Source of the DNA: Ottelia alismoides
Taxonomy: Eukaryota > Streptophyta > Magnoliopsida > Alismatales > Hydrocharitaceae
Assembly: GCA_037367405.1 (NCBI GenBank)
Contig: JAZKJV010003272.1
Location: forward strand, 1-64,000
Direction: 5' to 3'
Length of the DNA stretch: 64,000 bases
Positions 1-12,082 of this stretch are shown here, piece by piece. The translations under genes were made by a program, and so were the position numbers. How positions within the stretch are numbered: the stretch's first letter is position 1; every line of letters begins with the position of its first letter. The notes beneath the pieces are model-generated. The model saw only the letters and a program-made list of their open reading frames with translations. It had not been told where the DNA came from and ran no database searches.

Positions 1-3000
1 TGAGGTACCTGATGGCGGTGTGATCTGTAAACAAAGTCACTCTAGATCCAATGATATACGATCTGAACTTATCCAGGGCAAACACTACAGCTAGCATCTC
101 CTTCTCTGTGACCGTGTAATTCCGCTGGGCGGAATCCAATGTGCGGCTAGCGTAGTGTATAGCAAATGGCACTCCATCCCTCCTCTGTCCCAGCACTGCC
201 CCTACGGCAAAATCGGAGGCATCCGTCATAATCTTGAATGGGAGAGACCAATCAGGCGGCTGGAGGACAGGAGCCTCAATAACGCACTGCTGGAGAGTAG
301 CAAACAAAGAAAGACACTTGTCATCGACAAGGAACTCGGTGTCTTTCGTCAAGAGGTCGGTCAACAGTCGGGCAATCCTGCTGAAATCATGAATAAATCT
401 CCTATAAAATCCAACGTGCCCCAGAAATGACCGTAACTGCCTCAGATTGGACGGCGGTGCGAGTTTCCTGATGACATCAACCTTGGCCGGATCAACCTCC
501 ATGCCCCTGTTGGAGATGATGTGGCCAAGCACCATCCCTTGAGTCACCATGAAGTGACTCTTCTCCCAAGATAGCACCAAATGATACTCAATACATCGCT
601 GGAGTACTCGATCTAGGCAGTCAAGACAAGAATCAAATCCGTCGCCGTAGATCGAGAAATCATCCATGAAGACCTCCAAACACTCCCCTACCATGTCCGA
701 GAAGATCGACAGCATGCACCTCTGAAAAGTCGCAGGGGCATTGCATAGCCCAAATGGCATGCGTCGAAAAGCATATGTGCCGAAGGGACAGGTAAAGGTG
801 GTCTTCTCCAGATCCTCAGGAGCGATGGCCACTTGGTTGTAGCCCGAGTACCCATCCAGGAAGCAATAATGGCTCTTCCCTGCCAGTCTCTCAATGATCT
901 GGTCAATAAAAGGCAGGGGGAAATGGTCCTTCTTGGTGGCTTGGTTGAGTCTCCTGTAGTCAACACAAACCCTCCAAGAGGTGGGTACTCGTGTAGCAAT
1001 CTCCTCTCCAGACTCACTGATCACAGTCGTGATGCCCGTCTTCTTGGGCACCACATGCAAGGGGCTGACCCACTTGGAGTCGAAAATGGGATAAATAAAA
1101 CCTGCACCCCACCATTTTGATATTTCCTTCATCACAACCTCTCTCAGGTTGGGGTTAAGACGCTGCTGGAACTCACGCGACGGCTTTGCCCCATCCTCGA
1201 GATAGATATGGTGGGAGCACACTGATGGACTAATCCCATGGAGATCTGCTATGCTCCATCCGATCGCCTTGCGGTTCTTTTCAAGAACCCCCATCAAACG
1301 GGATTCCTGTTCTCCAGTCAACTCGGCGGAGATGATGACTGGGTACATCTCTGGCTCGCCCGCAAGGAATCGATACTTCAGCGAAGTAGGGAGCGGCTTC
1401 AGCTCTGGAATGCTGGGTGCTGGCAAATCTGGCTGCGGAAGAAACTGAGTGAAAGCTGCAAGGTCGGCCAAATCTGTCTGGGAAAGTAAAAGCGTACTCT
1501 CGCAAACTGGATCGGGGGAAGGCGGCTCAACTGCACTGTCTCTGCTCGGCTCTGCATCTACCTCCTCCTCATCTATAGGCTCGGATGGACTCAGGTCTGG
1601 CATCTGATCATAGCAATCGGCCCAATCAGACTCTGAATCCGAGGGATCTGTATCAGAATCAGTGGCATCAGTACCACCGGAAAACAAGGTGGCCTCCGCA
1701 CCACCATCACTAATCATCGTGCTGCGATCAAGGACCGGCTCTGCTGCCTCAATGGTATCCTGAACCAGGTCTGTGCTCTCCAGACTCTCCTCTGTTGTCG
1801 TCTCTGCATCAGCTGTATCTGAAAGTGAGAGGGTGGTCTGTGTCTCAAGATCTGCCCAAGCTGCCTCATCATCTGTGATCACAAAATCACAGTCCTGGTG
1901 GATGTCCGGCTCTGCGTCTGTCAGCTGCTCTGAATCTGTACTCGCATCTGAGCAGGCTCTGAATCTAGCTCTGTAGTCCTCGACCGTCTTTATTTGTATA
2001 CTCTCGCCCTCGACGCGAAAGTACACCTTCCCGCTATCATGATCAGTCACCGCCTTGGCTGTGGCCAAGAACGGACGACCAAGGATGATGGGGGTATCGG
2101 CCACCGACTCAGGGATCTCCATGTCCAACACTACGAAGTCCACGAGGAATTTCAGGCCCTGAATCGTGACGATAACATCTCGTAATAACCCCTTCGGCCT
2201 CTTGACAGATCGATCAGCGAACTGAAGGACTGTCCTGCTCTGTCGAAGAGTGCCCAACTCGAAGCGGTCGAGAAGGGCTGCAGGAAGAAGGTTGATCGAC
2301 GATCCGCTATCTAGAAGAGTACGGTCGAACCTCTGCTCACTAATCTGGCATCTGACATACGGGGCCCATGAATCTGGCCTCTTGGCTGGCAGGCGGTTCT
2401 GGATCGCAAAACACGTGTCTTTCGTCAGCACATGGATCTCGGAAGTGTGGTTCCTCCTCCTCCTCCTGACTGTAGTTCTCTCTCTCAAAGATCGCTGGAG
2501 AAGGGGGATGTGCTGCAAAGCCTCCTGGAGGGTCAGCTGGATTTGGAATCGATCGATCATGCTCTGGCTGAACTCCTCAAGCTCTCTCTTTTTTGGATCA
2601 TTTTTCTTCCCCTTCCCCATCTGAAGGGCTCTAGGGAAGGGGATCACTGGGTCCTTCTCAGATGAAGGACTAGGAAAAGGTCTAGGCGATTCAAGGACCG
2701 GATCCACACATACATCATGCACCACAGTGGGACCAGAAGAAAATAAACCTTTTCCTTTATTCACAACAGAGTTCTGAGATACAGGGATACGAGGAAAGGC
2801 AACATCTATATCTGTACAAACACCGATGGCCTCAGTACCACCACGGGCTGGCTCTGCTGCTGCTGCTGGTAGACGTCGTGCGGCCTCAGTACCGCGGGCT
2901 GGCTCGGCTGAACGGGTGGCATCAGTACCACCTCCTAGATCTGGTGAAGCGGCGGCCTCAGTACCGCCGGTGGGATCAGCATCCTTGGTGGCCTCAGTGC

Positions 3001-5092
3001 CACCGTCATCGTCTGGAGCGGCCTCAGTACCGCTCTCCTCCTCCTCCTGTGGCGCCTCGGGATGAGGCTCAGATGAGGCGCCGCCGCCTGCTGGGGTCCT
3101 ACCGCTCCTAAGTGTGACAAAATCAACATCAAATAGATCCGAAGATGTATCATCAAATGGGTCACTAGGAGTGGCTAACTCAGTATGTACTACCTGCTCA
3201 GATTTCCTCTTGAGGTTGTTCGGATTCGGCTCTATCTGGGCTGGTATCGCGGCCTTCCCTCTCACCAGGTCCCGCATCTCCTGGCGGAACTCGTCCATCT
3301 CCCGTCGGAATGTGGCCTGCTGGTCCGTGAGGAGGCGGGCGATGTCATCCAAAGCGGGGCTCTCGTGGGAGCCCGACGGGGAGCCTCTCTGTGGGTGAGG
3401 CTGCTGGAACTGCTGGTGCTGGTGCTGGTAAGAGGGGTATGATGGAGGGTGCTGCTGCTGGTATCCCGGGTGAGCCTGCTGCTCACGTCTCCACGACTGT
3501 CCCTGCTGCTGATAGGGACGCGGACCGAAGGATGACTGGTGCTGCTGATATGCTGGGGGCTGCTGCTGCAGCTGGTGCTGGTCTCTCTGCTGGAAGTACT
3601 GCCCTCCCTGTCCTGACGGCTGCTGCTGGGGCTGGGTACCACCACTCCCCCACCTAAATCCGGGATGGTCTCGTCGGATCCCAGGCTGGGGGCGGTCGTA
3701 CCAAATCCCGTTGACATCCATCAACGGCTCGGCATCGTAGGGGGCTGGCGGGAGTACTGCCAGAGGCTGGTCCGGCTGGTAGACCACCATCTGCATCTCT
3801 GGAGATGGTGGGGACTGGTAGGTGGGCTGCGGCTGCTGGTACGGCTCCGCCTGTACAAGATGGACCTGTCTAGGCTGCACGTGGGTGCTGGAGCGCTGGG
3901 ACGGGCTGCTGCTGCTGCCGGCGTCGCCTCGCGACTGAAGACGGGGCTGAGAAGCCGTCTGTGCCTCCCGGAGACACATGAGCTGTGTCTTCATGTCGCT
4001 CAGAACCTGTGCCATCTGCTCCATCTGCGTGATACTCTGGCACTGCTTCTTCTCTATCAGCTCCATGCGGTCCAGCTTCTCGCTGATAATGCCCATGTCC
4101 GCAGCTGATGACTCTGCCTGTGCTGCTGCGGCTGCGGACGAACTGGATGGACCTGCATCTACCCGTGCTATCCTCTGGTACTGCACGGGTCCTGGCTGAT
4201 GTGGCTGGGTCTTCTGAGTGTACAACCTGGTCTGAGACATCACCATATAGTTCTCAGCCATCTCCTCGAAGATGGCCCAGACCTGGTCGTGGTCCTTGGC
4301 GAAGTAGGACCCGCCGCAAGAAGCATTCACCAGGCCCTGTAGCTCTGGTGTCAACCCGCTAAAGAAGCTCTGCACAAGGTTCGGCTTCGTGATGTCGTGG
4401 TGCGGGCATCTGTCCAGAAGCTCTCGGAACCTCTCCCATGCCTCGTGAAACTGCTCGTTGGGGAACATGGAGAAGTTGCTGATCAGGGCCCTCGCTGCAT
4501 TCGTCCGCCCGAGTGGATAGTACTTGTTCAAGTACTCGGTGCGGAGCTGCTCCCAGGTATAGACAAACCTCCCAAGATGCTTCAGCCAGGTAGCTGCTCT
4601 ATCTGCCAGTGAAAACGGGAAGGCTATCATCCGGATCGTGTCCTGATCCACGTGGCGATCGTGGACAGTGCTGCAAATCATCAGGAACTCCTGGAGGTGA
4701 AGGTGGGGCTCCTCAGTGGCGAGTCCGTGAAAACGAGGAAGCATCTGCAGGGTGTTCGGGGGGAACTTGAAGTCCCCCACGATAGCAGGTACCACCACCC
4801 AATGGTGCATCAGTGTAGATCCGGGGTTGTGCAACTCCCACATCGGTCTAGGTGGTCCTCCTCCTCCTGCGGCTGCTGCCGCTGCGGCGGCGGCTGCGGC
4901 AGCTGCTGCTGCTGCTGCGGCTCGTGCCTCTGCATCCGGTATCTCCTCGGGCTCGCTCTGCTCATCTCGCTCTAATCGGAGGCGCTCCAACTCTCTCCTC
5001 ATCTCAATCATAAATGCTCCCTGATCGCGTAGCTGCTGCTGAACCGTCTCTAATGAGGCGATCAAGGTGGAGTTGATCGCTCCCCTGATCCA
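1..5092 (-). CDS. Gag-Pol polyprotein of Athila-like Ty3/gypsy element A (partial, runs off left edge)
   Basis: Read on the minus strand, one frame is open from the stop at 5093-5095 to the window edge; the first ATG is at 5009-5011, giving at least 1,670 codons with no stop. Order from that ATG: coiled N-terminal segment, long alanine run (about 4867-4925), retrotransposon Gag core (FPFSLADRAATW, then TWEQLRTEYLNKYYP and AWERFRELLDRCPHH; residues about 105-235), glutamine/proline-rich stretch, GTEA repeats (2825-3065), basic linker, aspartic protease with LLDSGSSINLLP (catalytic Asp near residue 901) and LGRPFLATA, an acidic linker, reverse transcriptase with FPLPFIDQIIERLAG and FMDDFS (Asp pair near residues 1450-1451), then RNase H with MTDASD and FTDHTAIRYL. 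Integrase lies beyond the window. I saw no CCHC zinc knuckle. The RT motifs match the Athila type known in plants. The intact frame implies recent activity or selection; the 5' end of gag is in another frame. Confidence 0.93.
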
Positions 5093-5372
5093 TCACAATG
5101 TGCTCTGTGCGGGAACGATCCTCAGAACTGCCGGCCATGACGACGTCTGCAAAACCAAACGAGCCCAACTCAGGTGCTGTCAAATGTATCAATCTCTCCT
5201 CGGGCTCGTGTCTCTTAGGAAGGTCAGAAAGGGGGTCGAGGGGGAACAAGGTGGAGTCGTACTTGGGCTCGGAGAGCGGGTCTGAGCTCTCGCGAGCCAA
5301 CCTAGATGATGAGGTAGACGCGCCCGAAAGCGGTGCAACCAAAGGCTGCCTAAGAGACCGTCTACCCATCAT
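5004..5372 (-). pseudogene. N-terminal Gag segment of element A, separated by a frameshift
   Basis: An ATG-ATG start at 5367-5372 opens a 122-codon frame ending with TGA at 5004-5006. It overlaps the main Gag-Pol frame, which is open upstream only to 5092. The protein is polar and begins MMGRRSLRQPL. The likely break is in the four-base G run (plus-strand C run at 5082-5085), because the two frames read smoothly into each other there if one base is disregarded. This is the only break seen in the element's coding part, so it could be a recent mutation or a base-calling error in a homopolymer. The main frame could alternatively start at the internal ATG at 5011. Confidence 0.75.
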
Positions 5373-6805
5373 CTTGATCTGGCGAGTAAGGCGGATGAGA
5401 TCTGGAAAACTTACGATCAGAAAACAAACCCCCGGTTCACCAACGCAACGCGAGCTGAAGACCGTGAAAGTTCGGTCAAGTTATCTTGTCGATTTTTATT
5501 TTGGTGAACAAACAGAATATCAGAGCGCTTACGTGACCTGTTGGGATATCCGATGTTAACCCAACCGACTGGCCCGCACGGAAGAGTCGGTAATCAGTCG
5601 GGACTAGCAACGGGGGCTCTACCTAGGGTGCGGGTCACTCTCTCGCGCATCCAAACCAATCAATGAGGGGGTTGCTCTCCCCAAGACAAAATTTTTAGGG
5701 TGAGCGGTTTTTAGATCAATAATTTTAGCAGTCCCAATTTTATGGTTTCACTTTTTTAATATTTTTCAAAGCAAACAAAAGGCCTAACGAATTTTTCGGT
5801 TCTCCTGATTATTAAGTCCAAAACAGGGGGGAGAAGATGAAAAAGCCGATGCACGATAAATCAATGATGCATGCAAAGTCAGAAATGCGTACCTGTCTCC
5901 AGCACTCTACATGCAATATGATCCGCGCATAAAAGTAAAGACAGAAATTAAACTAACCTAAATGATGCAGCGGGAAAGGCCGAGTCCTAGGTGAGCAAGT
6001 CTAGCGAAGAGCCGTCTAACCGGTCACCGACCTCCAAGCCAAAGAGTCCGGTCTTGGCCCGTCCCTCCTCTGTCCGACAAATCGGGGGTAGGAGTAAGCG
6101 CTTTACAGGACGGGCTGCGGCACGTAGGCTACGGAGGCAAATGAATCGGTTATTTTTATTATTTATTTTAAGTAGGTCCAATTAATCGATCTATGGGAAC
6201 AGATATGCAATTAGGTGTGTGGATCCTACTAATTACGGCACATTCACCAGAAAATCCTAAATCTAGGGGCTCGAGCAAAAACCGCGAAAAACCGGAAAAG
6301 ACAGAAATAAAAGAAAAATAAAACCGCGAGAAAGCCGCGAAAAACCGCGAAGGTCCTAAAGGGTCCCCCGAGCACACCGGTGCTCGGCGAAACAGACCCG
6401 CTACGGTCAAGTCACAAGTGTGTCCAAGTCCTGTCCCTGTATTATTACAATAATAATAAAAATAAAATAAAATCCTAATCTAACCTCACCCACTCAACTC
6501 TCTCTCTCTCTCGCTCTCTCCTGCGGCTTCGTAGAGAAAGAAGCCGCCTCCAAGTTCCTCGGCTGCACCGGCTCCTCGAAAGTCGCCTCCGCGGTCTTCG
6601 GGCCCTCGCAAGAAAAAGAGAAGAGTGGTCAGACCAGCAAAAATAATCAAATAATAAGGAAAAAGAAATGACAACTAAAAGTGAGGGTATATATGCAAAA
6701 ATGGAAAATAAAATAAACACACAAAATAAAACAAAAATAAAAAATAAAAATAAAAGAAAATGAAAAATAAATCAAAATAAAAACAAAAAGAACTACTAAG
6801 CCGTG
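5373..6805 (-). other. Transcribed leader of element A between primer-binding site and gag
   Basis: The stretch between the primer-binding site and the gag start has no convincing ORF. It holds a CT-rich microsatellite near 6496-6525. A block at 5840-5875 (AAAAAGCCGATGCA followed by ATGATGCATGC) is recognisable in the same position upstream of gag in elements B (24713-24750) and C (34410-34446). By its position it could contain the packaging or dimerisation signal, but that is inference only. Confidence 0.7.
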
Positions 6806-6823
6806 CTCCCCGGCAACGGCGCC
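6806..6823 (-). promoter_or_regulatory. Primer-binding site for tRNA-Asp, element A
   Basis: The minus strand reads TGGCGCCGTTGCCGGGGA, which as I recall it is complementary over 18 bases to the 3' end of plant tRNA-Asp including CCA. It is separated by three bases from the LTR end at 6827. Athila-type elements are known to use tRNA-Asp as the minus-strand primer. The site fixes the orientation and LTR boundary of element A. Confidence 0.93.
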
Positions 6824-7739
6824 ATTCTGATAACTGGCCTGGCCACTAGGGTATGAGGTACAGAAATAGGGTCGTTGTGACCCGAGCAATCAGACCATGT
6901 ATATCAAGAAAAATCGGACCACTCAACAAATCAAAAATCGATCAAAACAACGGATAGCGGTCCAGCTATGAGATTAACCTGGTATAGCACCCAGGGTCGA
7001 ACTCAAGGAGCACGGGTTGGCCAAAGGCCTACGAAGTAGTAAAAATAAAATAAAATAAAAGACAAGTATTTTTAATGATTTTTAGTGATTTTTATATTTT
7101 TTTTTGGATTTTTAAATGTGAAGAAAACAAAGGAAACACAAAAGCAAGCAAGCTTTAGCTAATTATTAAATGTGGCAAAAATCAAGCAAAAATTCAAACA
7201 AAAATGTTTTTATGTTTTTTTAGGTTTTTTTATGTTTTTGGTTAATTTTTGATAATTTTCTGATGTATAGTTTATTTACTAAAAATCAAACAGTAACAAA
7301 AAGGCTGGGTACTGTCCAGCCAGGCCCAAAATCCCTAGATAAAATATCTAACAATCTCAAGAGGGCCTGGAGGTAATTTTCCTGTATACTAGAGAAAACA
7401 AGGAAAATTTGAGCACCAAAATTATTGTTTTTGGGTTTTTAGATTATTTAATATGATTTTTATGGGTTTTTAGGTGTTTTAAGTTTTTATAGTTTTTAAG
7501 CAATGAAAAATAGCCAAAATTGGCTAGAAAATCAAGGAACACAAAAGAAACTGTACCTAATTTTTATAGAATTTTTGAGGGGGTTTTTATATTTTTTGGG
7601 GTTTTTAACTCGAGACAGTAGCTGAAATAAAGGTTTTTGAATTTTTAAAAATAATAAATAAACTCAAAAATGTCCTCAAAAATTCTCAAAAATCCTACAG
7701 CATGGCAGGAGCCATGTGTCAAATTTTCATCGAATTTGG

Positions 7740-8200
7740 AGGTGATTTGATATTTTATTCAAAAATCAAAAGAGGGCACTGTGCACAGGGACTGAAGTGC
7801 AAATACCCGAAGTTCTGGGGGTCCAGGTGCAAAATACCCAGCAACGCACGCGCGCGGCGCGTGCCTGGGGCACTCAGGGACCTCTTTGTAATAAAAATAA
7901 TGTCATGGGACTAATTGGTAACCCGTACCAAAAGTCCGAGGACCTCAGTTGCAATTTACCCACGAATAAAAGCACATGCGCAATAAAAACATTCACAGGG
8001 GCATAGATGCAAATACTAAAAAGTTTTCATTCATTTCTAAACATCCAGAACTACAGGGAATATATTGCAAATAAACCAAACATACACGTGACGAAGCACG
8101 TGGCTCCACACAGACAGGGGTATAAGTGCAAATATCTAGAGTATGAGGTCCAATGTGCAAATAACCCAACGTAAATAAAGTACGCAAAATATTTACAGGA
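7740..8200 (-). repeat. Tandem degenerate GCAAAT/GCAATT module in the transcribed part of LTR A
   Basis: Short blocks built of a GGGRCCT-like piece, TGCAAAT or TGCAATTT, then ACCC(A) recur at about 7797, 7828, 7950, 8008, 8067, 8136 and 8154, several beside CACGTG-like or GCGCG palindromes. Spacing is uneven (about 20-120 bases). The same module recurs in LTRs of B, C and D. Confidence 0.55.
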
Positions 8201-9216
8201 CATAACTAAAAGCATAAACTAAGAGGGGGCCTAAGACAAATTACCCCTTATTTAACGTCGAGGGCCGGATGGTTGACGCGTGGCTGATCTGACGGCTACG
8301 GGTGGCTGGTGCCTCTCTCTCTCTGCTCTGACGGTCAAGATCAATCCTCTGGATGATCGGACGGTGACTGCAGCTCCGTGGATGGATGGACCAGATTAAA
8401 ACTGGAGCGCCGAGGTCGATCTGACGGTCGGCGAGGATCCTGGAAGAACAAGTCGCCGGCGACTTTCGCCGGCCTCGTGCATGCGCGGTGGTCCTCGTCT
8501 GCTGCCTCCGGAGATCGGAGAAGGTGCGCGATGAAGCTCCGCAGCTGATGGTGGTCTCCGATGGCCCAGCCGAGCCCTGTAGGGGCTCCGGCAAGGTCGG
8601 CGGAGGAGAGCTCCTGTCCTGGAAGACTCGAGCCTTCAGATGGGCTCGCACTGACCTGCAAATGGAACCGGGAGATTCGCGGGTCGAGGGCAAAGTGCCT
8701 CGACCTGGTTAGGCGTCGTGGAGGTGGTCTGTGCGTCGGTGCGGATGAACCCCGGCGAAGCGACGGCGAGGGGATTCGAATCCCAGCTCCTGTGCGAGCT
8801 GGGTTGAACGGAGGGGCGGAGAAGGTGCGCGGAGGGAAGGCGGAGGTGAATATGGATTCCGATGATCGAGGGGATGCGTGAGGTGGTCGGAATCGACGGA
8901 ACAAGGCGGCGGAGCGATTGGGGCAAAATGGAAATTAGGCTAAATAGTGAAGCTAAGAGATTACCTGGGCGGTCGAGGAGACTATGCTGGAGCTGGGGTA
9001 GCTCCTGGTCGTGGCCTCAAGGGTTGTCTCGGCCCGAGGCTCGAGCTCCTGCTCTGGGCGGAGCACGGCGGTGCTAAGTCGCCGGATCAATGGAAACCGG
9101 CCCCTCTCCTCGCTGCGACGGCACCTGGAGCGAGCTGTCACTCACGCTCGGGTGCTGGAGCTCACTGGGGTGGAGTGGATTAGCCAAAGATGATCAAAGA
9201 ATGCGGCGGAGCTGGG

Positions 9217-9224
9217 TATTTAAA
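9217..9224 (-). promoter_or_regulatory. TATA-like box in LTR of element A
   Basis: The sequence TATTTAAA (TTTAAATA on the minus strand) lies in the GC-rich LTR core, about 1.18 kb from the LTR start. A TATA box occupies a comparable place in LTRs of B (18294-18300, 28318-28324), C (14048-14054) and D (38562-38568), which supports a promoter role. The transcription start would be 25-35 bases to the left. Confidence 0.6.
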
Positions 9225-10398
9225 TGGCTGGGGGTCCGAAAAGAGGAGCTCGGGTAGGGTCATGGAGGCGCGCGGACCCCGAGATTGACGCCCGTTGAGG
9301 GTGTCGGATGTGGGAGGTGACAAACGGAGCCGGGGTTTGGGTGTTAGGCAATCGGGTCGAGCGGGTATAAAATGGAGAAATCGGGTTGGCCGCTCGAACC
9401 CGTGGGAAGTGGTCCTGGGGGGGCCAGTTGACCGGGCGGTCAACATCCCCAGGACCCAATGAGGATGGGCCACGTGGCCGGATTTTGAAACTCAAATTCA
9501 AGGTAGCTAGGGCCCGATTTTGTAAAAACCCAAAACATGAAATATTTTTATTTTATTTTTTTCTATTTTTTGGTGATTTTTAATTAATTTTTGGAAATAA
9601 AAATAAGGTATTTACAATATGTAGCTATATATAGGTATTTGTACATTAGGTAGATTTTTGATTTTTTATTTTTAAATATTATTTTTGTACAATTTTATTC
9701 CTATTTTATATTTTATTTATTTATAGAATAAAATGAGGAATAAAAGGGTATTTTTATTTTGTTTTTATTATTTATATACATTGGTAAAATAAATAGATAT
9801 ATACATCTATATACATGATATATATATACAATGTATTTTTGTATTTTTAATTTTGTAATTTTTATTTGATTTTTGTTTTGATTCTTTTTATTTTATTTAT
9901 TTACAATATATAACATAGAATATTTACAAAAGGTTTAGAAAATGCTTTTATTTAATTGCAAGGTTAAATAAATAAAGGGGTATGGTCTATGTACATGGTG
10001 AAAGGATATTTTTGTTCTTTTTGATTTTCACATTTTTATTTTGTTTTTAATATTTTCTAAATATGTACAAGCATATTTTTGAGTGAGGAAAATATAAACT
10101 TATTTATTTACAAATATTTACACATGAGCCCCTATCTCCCTCTACTTTGGCTTTTATGCGGTCAGGCCCATGCTTAGCCCTCCCTTGGGTTAGGTTGCTC
10201 AATATTTATTCTAAATATTTCCCTCTTTTTCTTTTTAATCTTTATTCTTTTATTTTTGCACAAAAAACATGCTAATTATAGATATTTACAAAATGCATGC
10301 TTTTGCTAATTACTCCTATTTACAAGTATCTACATGCATTTGCATAGGTTTTTGTAGCTAAAATATGAGAATAAAGAGTGATGAATGGGTATTCATCA

Positions 10399-12027
10399 GC
10401 TACCACTCGAGATACTAATTAGTTGACAAAATACTAGTCAACATCTAAATGTTAACCATATGTATGAAAGAGAAACATAGACTACTAACCATGATCACTT
10501 GGCTAGCTCATTGTGAGAAGAGAACAAACTATCATATTGATACCTCGATGCACAAAGGAGCACACTTCCCAACCAATGCAATTGATGGGTTCATGACTAT
10601 ATAAGTTTCCAGCTAGGGTCCAAAGGGTGCATGCCCCTTCTCTTAGCAATGCCAATTCAATATTCCCTCATACCAGTAAAGGAAAATCATAATAGTATGC
10701 AACTGATTCACCACCGTAGTAACTCATCCATTGAAACTCGAGTAATAGAAGGAAGTTACTAGATCTACATCCCGTATTCATATGCAAAAGATAATCTCAC
10801 TCAAGAGGCTCACCACACGACATAATTTCATTTAGTTACAAGATGGACCAATTTCTCATTATATTTATCCAATATACACATCATTACATTTATTTATTTC
10901 ATCTCAAAACCCTATTCATGTCTATAATTTTAAATTCTAAAAATCTAACTTAAGTCATGATTCATGTCTAGCAGACTAGGGTTGGTCGATCATCTTATTC
11001 TAGATGATCGATCATCCGTGATCTATTATCTAGTTAGCAGGATTGATCATCATGTTTGATCGATCAATTAGAATGATCGATGAACACAATCGAACATGCT
11101 CGATCTAGTACATTGTCCAAAAAAATTCTAGATTTCAAAATTTAATACACACATGTGTTCCTCTTTCAACGCTCATTACAATGATACAAGTTTTGTAATT
11201 TTTAATAAATGATCTTCTCATAATCAATGGAAATAGATGTGATATAAAAGTAATTCGGTATTGCAAGCACCAAAAAACCCGCATAACTGACTTTAGGAAC
11301 CTATGCATGGGATGTGCGTGATGCGTGGAACCAACAACAAGAAAGTGTAGGGTAAAAAATCATACATCTGAGGACGTTCCCTCATGAATCTCCTCCTATA
11401 CATAATGATGGCTTTGATGTGCTATGCTCAATGCTAGCATCACCAAAGAAATGACCTCGTCATTCTCTTCATGACAATGGTCTCAGATCGCTGATTAGAG
11501 AAAATTTTTCTAGCGACGATGCAGATCTCTGATAATGATTCTGGCAATCCAGTGGCACTTCATCGACTATCTCTAGCAATCTTAGCCTTTGGTAAGATAA
11601 CTAACCTATTTATATAGGCTTGAGCCTAAACGAATTCAGATTCATTTGTCGACCCACAAACTTCAAGCATCTGTATCTTCCTCATATGAGCTTGGATTTG
11701 ATGTTTTTGAACTCGTTGGAAAAGTCTCAATGAGTACCACACAATAGAGCTCACATTCCTAATTTGGATATTGTATCATGTTTATAAATTCAAATTAGTG
11801 GATCTTACATCATAAAAATCTCAAAGAAAGACTCGTCCCATAGACTTAAGGCGTGATAACTACCCATTCTTTGAACTCAAACTCGATATACAAAAATGTC
11901 AAAGGAAACAAACCCATAAAAATCTCAAAGAGAACAAAACACATATAGTCTCAAAGAGAAATGATATAGGGTTTTTGGATCCACACCTACAAACATGTGA
12001 GGATACTTCTCCCTCATGTTTAGGCTT
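10399..12027. other. Unclassified AT-rich spacer between elements A and C
   Basis: No ORF or known domain is evident. A cluster of GATCGATCA-type palindromes lies at 10985-11105. A symmetric TATA-like sequence (CTATTTATATAGG) is at 11607-11620. A phrase like ATCTCAAAGAGAA recurs at 11818, 11917 and 11949. Part of it may be an old retroelement LTR, but I found no convincing pair of ends. Confidence 0.4.
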
Positions 12028-12040
12028 TGATGAATGGAAA

Positions 12041-12082
12041 TCCACCTCTTTAAGAATAAATAATTGTAATATAAGAGGTGGA
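12041..12082 (-). other. Terminal hairpin of LTR C
   Basis: TCCACCTCTT at 12041-12050 is exactly complementary to AAGAGGTGGA at 12073-12082, a 10-bp stem with a 22-base loop, 13 bases inside the LTR end. LTR D has a hairpin in the same place with a different but still paired stem (36732-36783). Confidence 0.7.

Larger units (their letters stand above)
6827..10398 (-). repeat. 5' LTR of element A (3,572 bp)
   Basis: On the minus strand the LTR starts TGATGAATACCCATTCATCA at 10398 and ends TTATCA at 6827, just before the primer-binding site. Both ends are TG...CA. It has AT-rich flanks and a GC-rich core at about 8240-9480 with a TATA-like box near 9220. Its start and general plan resemble the LTRs of elements B, C and D. 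The matching 3' LTR would lie left of the window, so age cannot be judged from LTR divergence. ORFs in the GC-rich core occur on both strands and are taken as chance. Confidence 0.88.

Noticed and set aside
8241..9077. Several open frames of 90-190 codons in the GC-rich core of LTR A
   Set aside because: They occur on both strands and in overlapping frames, have Arg/Pro/Ser-rich composition and no domain; the region is an LTR promoter and leader.
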